DNA of 19,065 nt from an uncultured Chitinophaga sp. (GTDB lineage Bacteria > Bacteroidota > Bacteroidia > Chitinophagales > Chitinophagaceae). How positions within the stretch are numbered: the stretch's first letter is position 1; every line of letters starts with the position of its first letter. Both the position numbers and the translations under genes were made by a program. The notes beneath the pieces are model-generated. The model was given only the letters and a program-made list of their open reading frames with translations. It ran no database searches and was not told the origin of the DNA. The stretch lies in the NCBI RefSeq assembly GCF_946479755.1, contig NZ_CAMLHC010000056.1, positions 1-19,065 on the forward strand. Reading direction: 5' to 3'. Of the stretch, positions 6,046 through 13,680 are shown one piece after another.

Positions 6046-6954
6046 CTAAGATATCAACTTCTGTGTTATTTGGCTGGTGGTGATCTTCTTCATTTCATCA
6101 AAAATAGAGATGTTGGTTTCAACAGCTCCACTATTGAAAGCTTGACTCAGATCAGAATCGTAACCTGACAAGTCTATTCCTAATACCTTTCCAAAATTTC
6201 TCATAACCGATTCTTTTGTTGGTATCTTTTCTTCCGAATCACGGAAGAAGCGCAACTCATACATGGCATTTATGATTCTGATAAAATCAATCTTTTTCCC
6301 TCTTTGTCTCGATAAATAGAGATTACTACCGTAGAAAGATTGAATTTTTTGTAACTCCTGCTGTTGCTCTATTCTCTCCCGTTCTACTTTACATTTCTCA
6401 AAATACCCATCCGTGGGCTTACCGTTGGCTATTATCTCCTGCTGGTACAACGCCATCTGATCAATCAGGTAGGCGATCCGCTCGTTATCATTTGGCAGGG
6501 TTTGCAAATGGGCTTTGGTGTCGCGCCAGCTGAACACAAACGTTTCTTCTTCCTCTGTCTCTTCTTCCGTTGGGGGGAAAATGCTGTCCAGTTCCTTTTC
6601 TATTAAACTGGCACACAGCTTTAGTCCTTCACTTTTGAGGACGAATATCTCCCTGATGTCGTTTCTAAGCTTTGTAACCAAAATTTTGTAGATCAGATAA
6701 CGGTCAACGTCCTCATACTGCTTATCCAGCCTTGTTTTCAAGGCATTCAATGCCAGCATAGGACTGTTTCGGTATGAAAATACCGTAGCGTAAGCCTCAT
6801 AATACGCAGGGAACACCACCGCGGGGTTGGCCAGTCCCTTTAACTGGCCGGTGGTAAGATCTTCATAAAACCTAAAGGTGATTTCGCAGGTAATATATTT
6901 TTCAACCTCAACGTTCTCAAACATCGCCTGTGTTATTTTGATTGATATTAACAA
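6046..6954 (-). CDS. RteC-like regulatory protein (tentative)
   Basis: The protein has 302 residues. The N-terminal half is helical and includes an acidic run at 128-138. The C-terminal part (about 218 to 301) reads KKIDFIRIINAMYELRFF, then FGKVLGIDLSGYDSDLSQAF and IFDEMKK. This matches the plan of the RteC C-terminal domain, where a helix of the type ALIELIYALxxxG is followed by FNIDL and FLDxLKxxL. RteC proteins activate excision and transfer genes in CTnDOT-type elements. The resemblance is by eye and distant. The position just downstream of the integrase on the same strand supports a regulatory role. An in-frame ATG at 6924 is an alternative start. Confidence 0.5.
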   Translation of the reverse strand: MLISIKITQAMFENVEVEKYITCEITFRFYEDLTTGQLKGLANPAVVFPAYYEAYATVFSYRNSPMLALNALKTRLDKQYEDVDRYLIYKILVTKLRNDIREIFVLKSEGLKLCASLIEKELDSIFPPTEEETEEEETFVFSWRDTKAHLQTLPNDNERIAYLIDQMALYQQEIIANGKPTDGYFEKCKVERERIEQQQELQKIQSFYGSNLYLSRQRGKKIDFIRIINAMYELRFFRDSEEKIPTKESVMRNFGKVLGIDLSGYDSDLSQAFNSGAVETNISIFDEMKKITTSQITQKLIS

Positions 6955-7106
6955 ACATCCATAACCAACAATGAAACGAATTTAACGAACCATGCCAATA
7001 TTTACTAAATTTATTAGCAAGAAAATTCCCGTATATTACCCAGCCTAACCGTTTTTACTCAAAAAATTCATTCACAAAAACTTACCCAACTAAAAACATT
7101 GCAATA

Positions 7107-8261
7107 TCACGTTGATGCACCCCCATTTTCGGCTCCATTTTTATCAAGCGATATTTTAGCAGCGGCTTCCCGTTTTGTTTCATCAACAACCTTTGCATAA
7201 ATCTGTGTAGTGGATACAAATTTGTGTCCCAGCATCTTTGATACGGTGTATATGTCCGTTTTCAGGCGCAGCTGTAATGTGGCGAAAGTATGCCGGAAAC
7301 AGTGGAAGGTAATACGCTTCTTTATACCGGCATTTTCCACCCATTTAGCGAGGCGCTGGTTATTATGGTAGGAGTATGCCAGACCATCAAAAACCCTGTC
7401 TCTATCGCCTTTCCTGTCACCCAATAAGAGGTAGGCTTCCTGGGATATAGGCAGCACCTGCAAGCCGTGCGTTTTCTTCTGCCTGAAATGAATAGCATAC
7501 CCTTCCTGATCTTCGTATCTTATTTCCTCCCAGATCAGTTTTTTGATATCAGAATGACGTAACCCTGTTAAAGCGGAGAACAGCGCGGCCTTTCGCAGTA
7601 ACGCGATGCTTTCCGGATAATCCGCTGCGGCCAGTGTCTGCAACTCTTCCAGGTACAAAAATTCCCGCTGGGTTTCCTGCTCATCGATGTTTTCCACCTT
7701 CTCGTTTAGATCCTCTTTCAATAGCCGCTGATCATACAGAATAGTCAACGCTGCCCGAAATTTGCTGAAATACGAAAGGGCTGTATTCTGTGCAATCGTC
7801 CTATCCGGATCTTTCCTCTTGGGTGCCGTCAACAGGTAATCTTTGAAGTCTTCGCAAAAATTGATATCGATGGATGAAATGGGTATTGTTTCACCAACAT
7901 AGTCTTTCAGATGTAGCAGGGTGCTAGTCCAGTTGTCATGTTCTGATGTTTTACGCTTTTCTGTCAGATCACTAAAGAACTGGATAAAACATGCTTGCCG
8001 TTTGTAGTCACTCAAAAAGTCATACTCCTTGTTTTGCACAGCAATCTGTCTCCTGGCCCTGATGTTTTCCGCCAGCTGTTTGGTATTGGTATTATGCAGT
8101 TTGTCTGCCGCCTTTTTTGCGTTGTCAAAAAGATAGAGCCCTAAGAACTCGCGTCGGGTAGGCTTACCGGTTTCCGGGTGTGGAATAGGCGGATAATAGT
8201 CAAGGTACAGGCTTTGACGTTCCTGGGAGATAGGCTTTTGCCTTAACGTTACTTTCGTCAT
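7107..8261 (-). CDS. Tyrosine recombinase / integrase
   Basis: The 384-residue protein has the three-part plan of Bacteroidota phage-type integrases: an N-terminal arm-binding domain (about 1 to 80, LYLDYYPP, TRREFLGLYLF), a SAM-like core-binding domain (about 90 to 185) and a catalytic domain (200 to 370). All expected catalytic residues are visible: R235 in ALTGLRHSDI, K262 or K263 in FRQKKTHG, H320-x2-R323 in FHCFRHTFA, H346 in MLGHKFVSTTQ, and the nucleophile Y355. The gene therefore looks functional. It lies 19 bases downstream of the zinc-ribbon/HTH gene and they probably form one transcript. The nearest chromosomal gene on the other side is mnmE, whose 3' end is the likely integration site. 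Confidence 0.95.
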   Translation of the reverse strand: MTKVTLRQKPISQERQSLYLDYYPPIPHPETGKPTRREFLGLYLFDNAKKAADKLHNTNTKQLAENIRARRQIAVQNKEYDFLSDYKRQACFIQFFSDLTEKRKTSEHDNWTSTLLHLKDYVGETIPISSIDINFCEDFKDYLLTAPKRKDPDRTIAQNTALSYFSKFRAALTILYDQRLLKEDLNEKVENIDEQETQREFLYLEELQTLAAADYPESIALLRKAALFSALTGLRHSDIKKLIWEEIRYEDQEGYAIHFRQKKTHGLQVLPISQEAYLLLGDRKGDRDRVFDGLAYSYHNNQRLAKWVENAGIKKRITFHCFRHTFATLQLRLKTDIYTVSKMLGHKFVSTTQIYAKVVDETKREAAAKISLDKNGAENGGAST

Positions 8262-8280
8262 CTGGTTACAAGGTTATAGG

Positions 8281-8646
8281 TTAACAATGAGGGTTAGGGT
8301 TAAACATGTCGTTTATCCGTTGCCGGCTTATAATAGTACGATTCCCAAACTTTATAGCTGGTAACGCGCGGCACTTTATGAGGCGTTGCAATGTCCACCG
8401 GCTGACACCTAATAGTTTACTGGCGTCGGCGATATTTAAAAACTCTTTGATCTTTACTTCTTCAATGGGCTTTGCTTTGATAGCCAGGGTTTCGTTGTCG
8501 CTCTGTTCCATCTTGGCGGCTTTCTGTCTCGCTTTATAGAACATTTTCGCGCACGGGTCACTGCATGTCCGGGACGTGGTTTTCTTCGCCACGAAATCAC
8601 GGCCACAGTATTGGCAAACTCTGTTTACTCGGATGTTTGAACTCAT
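8281..8646 (-). CDS. Excisionase-like protein with N-terminal zinc ribbon
   Basis: The 121-residue protein combines two parts. Residues 11 to 32 form a Cys4 zinc ribbon (C11-x2-C14, C28-x3-C32; CQYCGRDF and TCSDPC). Residues 69 to 110 form an excisionase-type helix-turn-helix with wing: FLNIADASKLLGVSRWTLQRLI, then ALPAIKFGNRTIISRQRI. A charged linker joins them. Such proteins commonly precede integrase genes in Bacteroidota elements and are thought to direct excision or regulate the pair. The start is 35 bases from a block of six 10-bp repeats, a likely binding site for this protein or the integrase. Confidence 0.85.
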   Translation of the reverse strand: MSSNIRVNRVCQYCGRDFVAKKTTSRTCSDPCAKMFYKARQKAAKMEQSDNETLAIKAKPIEEVKIKEFLNIADASKLLGVSRWTLQRLIKCRALPAIKFGNRTIISRQRINDMFNPNPHC

Positions 8647-8679
8647 TATCTATCAATGTTTTACACTGACAGTTCAGTA

Positions 8680-8740
8680 ATGGTGCAGCATGGGGCTGTA
8701 TGGGGCTATATGGTGCAGAGTGGTGCTGTATGGTGCATTA
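8680..8740. repeat. Six tandem 10-bp repeats upstream of the excisionase-integrase unit
   Basis: Six consecutive 10-base units start at 8681, 8691, 8701, 8711, 8721 and 8731: TGGTGCAGCA, TGGGGCTGTA, TGGGGCTATA, TGGTGCAGAG, TGGTGCTGTA, TGGTGCATTA. All share TGGkGCw. The 10-base period places each unit on the same face of the helix. The block lies between the excisionase gene and the chromosomal junction, where arm-type integrase sites or excisionase sites are expected. Confidence 0.8.
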
Positions 8741-8779
8741 TCTCGCCTTTTAAATTTACGAAAACATTTCCATGCTTCG

Positions 8780-8850
8780 AGGTACAAATAAGGTACAAAA
8801 ATGTCCAAAACAACGCGAAACAACCCAAAACAAGCAAAAACACCGGACAT
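8780..8850. repeat. Short direct and inverted repeats next to the element junction
   Basis: AGGTACAAA occurs at 8780-8788 and again at 8791-8799, 11 bases apart. ATGTCC at 8801-8806 and GGACAT at 8845-8850 form an inverted pair around a stretch of A-rich units of about 9 bases (variants of AAAACAAGC). Such sites between an integrase unit and its junction are typical of recombinase or bending-protein binding, but no specific protein can be named. Confidence 0.4.
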
Positions 8851-8852
8851 AG

Positions 8853-8878
8853 AAAAAGCCTCAGTGACGGGGCTTTCC
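8853..8878 (-). terminator. Probable intrinsic terminator downstream of mnmE
   Basis: On the minus strand GGAAAGCC and GGCTTTTTC flank a short loop; AAAGCC at 8855-8860 pairs with GGCTTT at 8871-8876 and a T run follows on the minus strand. It would end mnmE transcripts about 40 bases after the stop. If the element begins at the mnmE stop codon, this terminator belongs to the element. Confidence 0.55.
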
Positions 8879-8918
8879 TCCTATTTCGCTATGAATGTTT
8901 TGTGTTGTTTATGCCACC

Positions 8919-8936
8919 TTACTTCCCGATACAAAA
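8919..8936 (-). other. Candidate attachment site at the 3' end of mnmE
   Basis: The last 18 bases of mnmE read TTTTGTATCGGGAAGTAA on the minus strand. From memory, the SGI1-type island site at the end of trmE/mnmE in Gammaproteobacteria is TTCTGTATCGGTAAGTAA, which differs at two positions. An integrase unit with flanking repeats lies directly beside it. No second copy was found in the window, so the other end of the element must be left of base 1. Confidence 0.5.
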
Positions 8937-10298
8937 CTTACTAAAAATATAATCCAGCCTGTCCTCGTTCGTCACTTCCCCGGTGATCTCACCGAGGTAA
9001 TGCAGGCTGCGTCGTATGTCCAGCGCCAGCAGGTCTCCCGGCAGACCATTGTCCATACCGTTTTTCACATCGAGCAGCGACTGCATCACTTCCTGTAGCG
9101 CTACGTGGTGGCGGGTGTTGGTGATGATGGTATCTTCCGTATTGATATCTCCGGTCATGACTTTCTGCACCAGTTTATCTTTCAGGTCCTGGATATGTTC
9201 ATGATTTTTGGCGGAGATAAAAAGGATGGGCAGGCCGTCGAATTTGGCGCGGGTGGCAGCTTCGCCGGTGACATCGGTTTTATTGCCGACGAGGAGGAAG
9301 TTGATATTATCGGCTTCAAAGGATTGTACCTGCTGACGGATATCTGCTGCGGAAAGTTCGTTTACATCGAAGAGGTAAACGACTACGCCGGCTTCACGGA
9401 TTTTCTCCATGGTTTTCTGTACGCCGATAGTTTCGATGGTATCGGCGCTGTCGCGGATACCGGCGGTATCGATGAGGCGGAAGAGGATACCGTCTATATT
9501 GAGGACTTCCTCGATGGTATCGCGGGTGGTACCGGCGATATCGCTGACGATGGCCCTGTTTTCATTGAGGAGGGTATTGAGCAGGGTGGACTTGCCCGCG
9601 TTGGGTTTGCCTACGATGGCGGTGTTAACGCCGTTTTTGATGACGTTGCCCATACGGAACGAGTCGATGAGGTGCCGGATGGTAGTGGTGGCGTTGGTCA
9701 CCAGTTCATACAGGCGGGTCCTGTCGGCGAATTCCACGTCTTCCTGGCTGAAGTCCAGTTCCAGCTCTATGAGGGCGGAGAAGGTGATGAGTTGTTCCCG
9801 GAGGGCATGCAGTTCTTTGGAGAAACCGCCGCGCATTTGCTGCATGGCTGTCTGGTGGGAGGCGGCGGAGTTGCTGGCGATCAGGTCGGCCACGGATTCG
9901 GCTTGTGTGAGGTCCAGTTTACCGTTCAGGAACGCCCGTTGGGTAAACTCACCGGGTTTGGCGAGGCGGGCGCCCTGGGCGATGGTGGCTTCGATGATTT
10001 GCTGCTGGATGTAGGGAGAGCCGTGGCAGGAAATTTCGATGACGTCTTCTCCGGTATAGGAACGGGGCCCTTTATAGAGGCTTACCACCACTTCGTCGAT
10101 CACTTTGCCGCGGTGTACGAGGCTGCCGAAGTGGAGGGTGTGACTGGCCTGCAACAGCAGGTCTTTCCCGGGAAAGAGGGTGTTGCAGATGGGAAATGCC
10201 TCCTTACCGCTGAGCCTGATAACGGCGATAGCGCCGAGGCCTGGAGCGGTGGCGACTGCAACAATGGTATCATCAAATCCTGTTAGTTTTCCCAGCAT
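8919..10298 (-). CDS. mnmE: tRNA uridine-5-carboxymethylaminomethyl(34) synthesis GTPase MnmE
   Basis: The 459-residue protein is full length for the family. With MnmG it modifies the wobble uridine of tRNAs reading NNA and NNG codons. The N-terminal formyl-tetrahydrofolate-binding domain (1 to about 120) shows DTIVAVATAPGLGAIAVIRLSG and GEDVIEISCHG. The helical middle part carries GEFTQRAFLNGKLDLTQAE. The inserted GTPase domain has G1 G230-K-P-N-A-G-K-S237, the potassium-loop region IAGTTRD (254-260), G3 D277-T-A-G280 and G4 N339-K-T-D342. The protein ends FCIGK, the invariant C-terminus with the functional Cys. The end is intact although a mobile element abuts it. It is separated from tonB upstream by a strong terminator, so it has its own promoter. 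Confidence 0.97.
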   Translation of the reverse strand: MLGKLTGFDDTIVAVATAPGLGAIAVIRLSGKEAFPICNTLFPGKDLLLQASHTLHFGSLVHRGKVIDEVVVSLYKGPRSYTGEDVIEISCHGSPYIQQQIIEATIAQGARLAKPGEFTQRAFLNGKLDLTQAESVADLIASNSAASHQTAMQQMRGGFSKELHALREQLITFSALIELELDFSQEDVEFADRTRLYELVTNATTTIRHLIDSFRMGNVIKNGVNTAIVGKPNAGKSTLLNTLLNENRAIVSDIAGTTRDTIEEVLNIDGILFRLIDTAGIRDSADTIETIGVQKTMEKIREAGVVVYLFDVNELSAADIRQQVQSFEADNINFLLVGNKTDVTGEAATRAKFDGLPILFISAKNHEHIQDLKDKLVQKVMTGDINTEDTIITNTRHHVALQEVMQSLLDVKNGMDNGLPGDLLALDIRRSLHYLGEITGEVTNEDRLDYIFSKFCIGK

Positions 10299-10340
10299 AC
10301 CGGTTCAGTTTTTTTTACGAAAGGCAAAGGTACTAAAAAT

Positions 10341-10379
10341 CAAAAGCCCCGTTTCAATCAGCTTGAAACGGGGCTTTTG
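10341..10379 (-). terminator. Strong intrinsic terminator of the exbB-tonB operon
   Basis: A perfect 17-bp stem (10341-10357 with 10363-10379) with loop TCAGC has A-rich and T-rich flanks on both strands. It lies 21 bases past the tonB stop and ends the exbB-exbD-exbD-tonB transcript before mnmE. Confidence 0.9.
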
Positions 10380-10399
10380 TGTAATATGATGTAGTAGTA

Positions 10400-11236
10400 C
10401 TACTCTTGCAGTGTAAAGCGGATCGGGAGGTTGAACTGTACAGAAACCTGGCGGCCGTTTTGCTTACCAGCTTTCCATTTAGGCATGGTTTTCACCACGC
10501 GGACAGCTTCTTCTTCCAGACCACCGCCTTTTGCGGCGCCTACTGTTTTCACATCTTTGATGTTACCTTCTGAGTCAACTACGAACTGTACGAATACAGT
10601 ACCGGAGATGCCGTTTTCCTGCGCAACGCGTGGGTAACGGATGTTTTTGCTCAGGTATTTGGCCAGCGCTTCCTCACCACCAGGGAAGGTAGGAGGCTGC
10701 TCTACGAAAGTGAAGATCTCTTCTTTTGCAGGAGCAGGAGGCGCTTCTACCACACCAGTACCTTTACTGTCTTCCAGCAGGCCCGCATCGATACCGTTCG
10801 GGTCACCTTCCACAGTTTTGGTGCTGATGGATTTTTCTTTAATATCTGCCTGTTTTGGCGGTTCTTCTTCCGGTGGTACTTCGTTATCTTTCTTGATCAC
10901 CGGAGGGGTGAACTGCACTGACGGTTTAACCGGCGGCGGTGGTGCCGGCGGAGGAGGAGGCGGAGGAGGTGTTTTCGGATCATCCGGGAGTTTCACGTCT
11001 TCCATCTTGATCTCCTGGATCACCGGCTTCTTGTTGTTTTCACCTTCGGAAGCTTTTACGTAGTTGGTGATGATGTAAGCCAGGAAGAACACGACGAACA
11101 AAGACACGGTACCCAGAATGGCATTCCGCACCCGCTTGTTATACTGCCTCCTCAGATCATAAGCCCCATAGTCCTTGTTCCTGCCGTCAAACAGGATATC
11201 AAGAAAATCGGACTTTAAGATTTTAGCTGAATCCAT
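10400..11236 (-). CDS. tonB: Energy transducer TonB
   Basis: The 278-residue protein spans the periplasm and links the ExbB-ExbD proton channel to outer-membrane TonB-dependent receptors. A cytoplasmic N-terminus with the Bacteroidota motif LDILFDGRNKDYGAYDLRRQY (residues 12 to 32) precedes one membrane helix (about 37 to 58). A proline-rich linker follows (PPPPPPPAPPPPVKP, 90 to 105, and more Pro/Glu to about 170). The C-terminal TonB domain (about 185 to 278) has PPTFPGGEEALAKYL, IRYP, GTVFVQFVVDSEGNI and the final strand VSVQFNLPIRF. It is the last gene of the operon, 52 bases after the second exbD. Confidence 0.95.
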   Translation of the reverse strand: MDSAKILKSDFLDILFDGRNKDYGAYDLRRQYNKRVRNAILGTVSLFVVFFLAYIITNYVKASEGENNKKPVIQEIKMEDVKLPDDPKTPPPPPPPPAPPPPVKPSVQFTPPVIKKDNEVPPEEEPPKQADIKEKSISTKTVEGDPNGIDAGLLEDSKGTGVVEAPPAPAKEEIFTFVEQPPTFPGGEEALAKYLSKNIRYPRVAQENGISGTVFVQFVVDSEGNIKDVKTVGAAKGGGLEEEAVRVVKTMPKWKAGKQNGRQVSVQFNLPIRFTLQE

Positions 11237-11288
11237 TGTTAATTGTAATTTTTATATGGATGCAAAAATTTGATTAATTCCACAAAAG

Positions 11289-11876
11289 CTATTTAACGCC
11301 GTTAGCAGCTTCTGTCTGCTTGATCCATGTTTTGTCCTGGTCGCTGATGTCAACGGTCGCATAACGCTGTATGCGGTTGATCGCCATTTCGTCCAGAATG
11401 TCCACAAAGTTGGCGTAGGTGGCGTCGTCATCAGCTTTAATGATGACAACCACATCTTCCGGTTCACCTTTTGCATTCCTCAGTTTGGCTACTTCATCCC
11501 TTTTCTTGATGATCTCATCACGGATACCGCCTTTGTTAGCAAAGGAAGACGCTTTGAAGAACTCAGGATTTGCAGATGCATTCGGGTCCTGTGCCAAACC
11601 TTCGTAATAATATACTCTGTTGTCTTTTCCCAGCAGGATGGTCAGCGCAGTACTTTCTTTTACTTTGTTCTGCTCTTTCTCATCCTTGGTATCTTTTGGC
11701 ATGATCAAGTCCATGGTCTTGGGCTTGCTCATCGTCGTGGTAAGCATGAAGAAGGTAATCAGAAGAAAACCCAGGTCCACCATCGGAGTCATGTCTACGC
11801 GGGTAGACTGCTTCTTCGATTTCGTTCCACCGTGTTTCTTCCCACCACCACTACTGCTGGTATCCATTTCTGCCAT
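11289..11876 (-). CDS. exbD: Biopolymer transporter ExbD (second copy)
   Basis: The 195-residue protein has the ExbD plan: a charged cytoplasmic N-terminus (rich in Lys, Gly, Ser), the motif VDMTPMVD34LGFLLITFFML leading into one membrane helix (about 32 to 48), and a periplasmic domain. The Asp at position 34 is the proton-carrying residue of the family. The C-terminal part shows DVVVIIKADDDATYANFVDILDEMAI, the usual ExbD fold ending. It is slightly longer than Escherichia ExbD owing to an insert around residues 75 to 120. It lies between the first exbD and tonB in the same operon. The two copies are only moderately alike, so they probably form mixed dimers or serve distinct roles. Confidence 0.93.
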   Translation of the reverse strand: MAEMDTSSSGGGKKHGGTKSKKQSTRVDMTPMVDLGFLLITFFMLTTTMSKPKTMDLIMPKDTKDEKEQNKVKESTALTILLGKDNRVYYYEGLAQDPNASANPEFFKASSFANKGGIRDEIIKKRDEVAKLRNAKGEPEDVVVIIKADDDATYANFVDILDEMAINRIQRYATVDISDQDKTWIKQTEAANGVK

Positions 11877-11942
11877 AGTAGCTCTTTTTTTTCGTTTTTA
11901 AATCAGCAGCCTTCCAGGCCAGGAAGTCAGTGCTGCCGTTTA

Positions 11943-12608
11943 CTACTCTTTCTTACCATGAGAAGCTGCCTGCTCTTCCTGCCATGCGGCAGTACCTTGA
12001 GGGGCTGCTTTCAGGTTCGTTACCAGGTTGAGCTTCTGGATTTTCTTCTCTTTGAAGGTATCCAGAATTTCCTTGATCTTGGGATAAGGAGTGGCGTTGT
12101 CCGCTTTGATACAGTACTTCAGTTTGTTGAAGTTACCTTCCTGCGCAGCCATACCATACTCAATCCAGGTCTTTAACTCATTGTTTGCGGAATCAGTAGG
12201 GATTCCTTTATCAAGACCCTGTTTTTTACGCTCGTCTTCAGAAACAGACAGGTAAGTTTTCAGGTCTTTGATCGGAGTTCCAACACTGGCGCCGGTGATA
12301 AAGCTTTTGATTTCTTTTTCACCCAGACCCAGTTTGAACTGTGAGTTCAGGTCCTCGATCATTTTTTTTCTTTTAGCTTGGCCGTCCATGCTGAAAAACA
12401 CTCTGCCATCCTTATCTACAGTGAATAATAACACGTCAGAATCAGGTAAAAGGGTAGTGTTGATAGAAGACGGGGTAACTACCGTTACCGGTTCATCCGG
12501 TTTGAACTTCGTCGCCAGCATAAAGAAAGTTAAGAGCAGAAAAGCCACATCACACATTGCTGTCATGTCAATAGCCGTGCTTTTCCTGGGCATTTTAACT
12601 TTAGGCAT
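11943..12608 (-). CDS. exbD: Biopolymer transporter ExbD (first copy)
   Basis: The 221-residue protein starts PKVKMPRKSTAIDMTAMCD20VAFLLLTFFMLATKF, a short basic N-terminus and a membrane helix (about 18 to 34) with the conserved Asp at 20. The periplasmic domain carries KYCIKADNATPYPKIKEILDTFKEKKI, the typical ExbD strand-helix end, and an insert (about 95 to 140) that makes it longer than enterobacterial ExbD. The final 25 residues are Ala/Gln/Glu-rich. It follows exbB by 58 bases. Together with ExbB it forms the proton channel that drives TonB; a pair of unlike exbD genes after one exbB is common in Bacteroidota. Confidence 0.93.
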   Translation of the reverse strand: MPKVKMPRKSTAIDMTAMCDVAFLLLTFFMLATKFKPDEPVTVVTPSSINTTLLPDSDVLLFTVDKDGRVFFSMDGQAKRKKMIEDLNSQFKLGLGEKEIKSFITGASVGTPIKDLKTYLSVSEDERKKQGLDKGIPTDSANNELKTWIEYGMAAQEGNFNKLKYCIKADNATPYPKIKEILDTFKEKKIQKLNLVTNLKAAPQGTAAWQEEQAASHGKKE

Positions 12609-12666
12609 CTTTACTTTTTTTATGGTTTACTTTAAATAGATTCAAAACCGCTGAAATTCCACAAAA

Positions 12667-13521
12667 TTATTTGTGGTTTGCAGCAAAGCTCTGTGTCAAA
12701 GTAAAGCCGGACTCGTCAATAGCATAAGTGATGCCATCGATGTTGGTAGTAAAGTAGTTATACATGATGATCGCGATAGCGGAAGTACCGATACCCAGTG
12801 CGGTGTTGATCAACGCCTCGGAGATACCTAACGCCAGCTGTGCAGAGTCTGGTGCACCACCGGAAGACATCGCAGAGAACGCTTTAATCATACCCAATAC
12901 TGTACCGAACAGACCCAGCAGGGTAGCTACGGAAGCAATGGTAGACAGGAACACCAGGTTCTTTTCCATCATCGGCAGTTCCAGCGCAGTAGTTTCTTCA
13001 ACTTCGTTTTTAATGGTCAGGATCTTCTGCTCTGTGTCCAGCTCAGAGTTAGTAACCATTTCTTTGTACTTTTTCAGACCAGCTTTCAGTACGTTACCAA
13101 CAGAACCTTTCTGTTTGTCGCACTCAGCTAAAGCCGCGTCAACATTTTTGTTGGCCAGGTGATATTGTACTTTACGTACCAGCTCAGAACCGCTGAATTT
13201 ACCTTTAGCTTTTGACAGGTACAGGAAACGCTCAATTACGAAAGTCAGACAAACGAGCAATACAGAGATCAGGATAGGTACCACATATCCACCTTTGTAA
13301 ACAGTACCAAACCACTTACCAATACCAGAATCAATTGGGTGCCCATCTGGATTATTACCTTGGAAGTTGGCTGGATTACCTAATACAAAGAAGAAAAACA
13401 GAAATCCTATCACTAAACAGATAGGCACAGCCAACGCCGCGAACAGGTTGGACGACTTTTTAGGTTGATGAGAAGAAGCCTTAGCTGTAGCTGCAGTCAC
13501 AGTTGTTTTAGTCTCAGCCAT
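12667..13521 (-). CDS. exbB: MotA/TolQ/ExbB proton channel family protein
   Basis: The 284-residue protein is the channel subunit of the Ton energiser. It has an extra N-terminal membrane helix (about 26 to 47) after an Ala/Thr/Lys-rich head, then the family helices at about 79-99, 186-213 and 233-256. The signature reads LLGLFGTVLGMIKAF (201-215) and LALGISEALINTALGIGTSAIAII (229-252). A cytoplasmic loop from 100 to 185 links helices, as expected. It is the first gene of the four-gene operon on the minus strand and has a promoter candidate about 130 bases upstream. The tail ends SFAANHK. Confidence 0.95.
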   Translation of the reverse strand: MAETKTTVTAATAKASSHQPKKSSNLFAALAVPICLVIGFLFFFFVLGNPANFQGNNPDGHPIDSGIGKWFGTVYKGGYVVPILISVLLVCLTFVIERFLYLSKAKGKFSGSELVRKVQYHLANKNVDAALAECDKQKGSVGNVLKAGLKKYKEMVTNSELDTEQKILTIKNEVEETTALELPMMEKNLVFLSTIASVATLLGLFGTVLGMIKAFSAMSSGGAPDSAQLALGISEALINTALGIGTSAIAIIMYNYFTTNIDGITYAIDESGFTLTQSFAANHK

Positions 13522-13649
13522 GTTGATTGAAATTTTAGTGTTAAAAATTAAACTATTGTTTGTTAGAAGTTACGATTTACAATTTCTCATTGTGGAATGC
13601 TTCCCAGCACTCAATTTACCCTTTAATTTACTCTTTAATGAGCGATTCG

Positions 13650-13680
13650 CAAAGTTATAAGGTTGGCCCAAAAAAACAAG
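13650..13680 (-). promoter_or_regulatory. Candidate promoter of the exbB operon
   Basis: The minus strand carries TAACTTTG at 13657-13650, a match to the -7 consensus TAnnTTTG, with CTTG at 13680-13677 placed 19 bases upstream as a near match to the -33 TTTG. Transcription would start near 13643, giving a leader of about 120 bases before exbB. Confidence 0.5.

Noticed and set aside
8680..8740. CRISPR array
   Set aside because: The units are 10 bases with no spacers, far too short for CRISPR repeats, and no cas gene is present.
8741..8918. tRNA gene as integration target
   Set aside because: No cloverleaf or T-loop sequence is seen near the junction; the mnmE 3' end is the better candidate.
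8656..8952. Open frame of 98 codons on the plus strand
   Set aside because: It reads through the six 10-bp repeats and into the mnmE end. The MVQHGAVWGYMVQSGAVW pattern comes from the repeats, not from a protein.
9105..10286. Open frame of 393 codons on the plus strand
   Set aside because: It lies entirely antisense to mnmE, whose motifs are unmistakable. The translation is Gly/Asp/Val-rich with no domain, as expected for a shadow frame.
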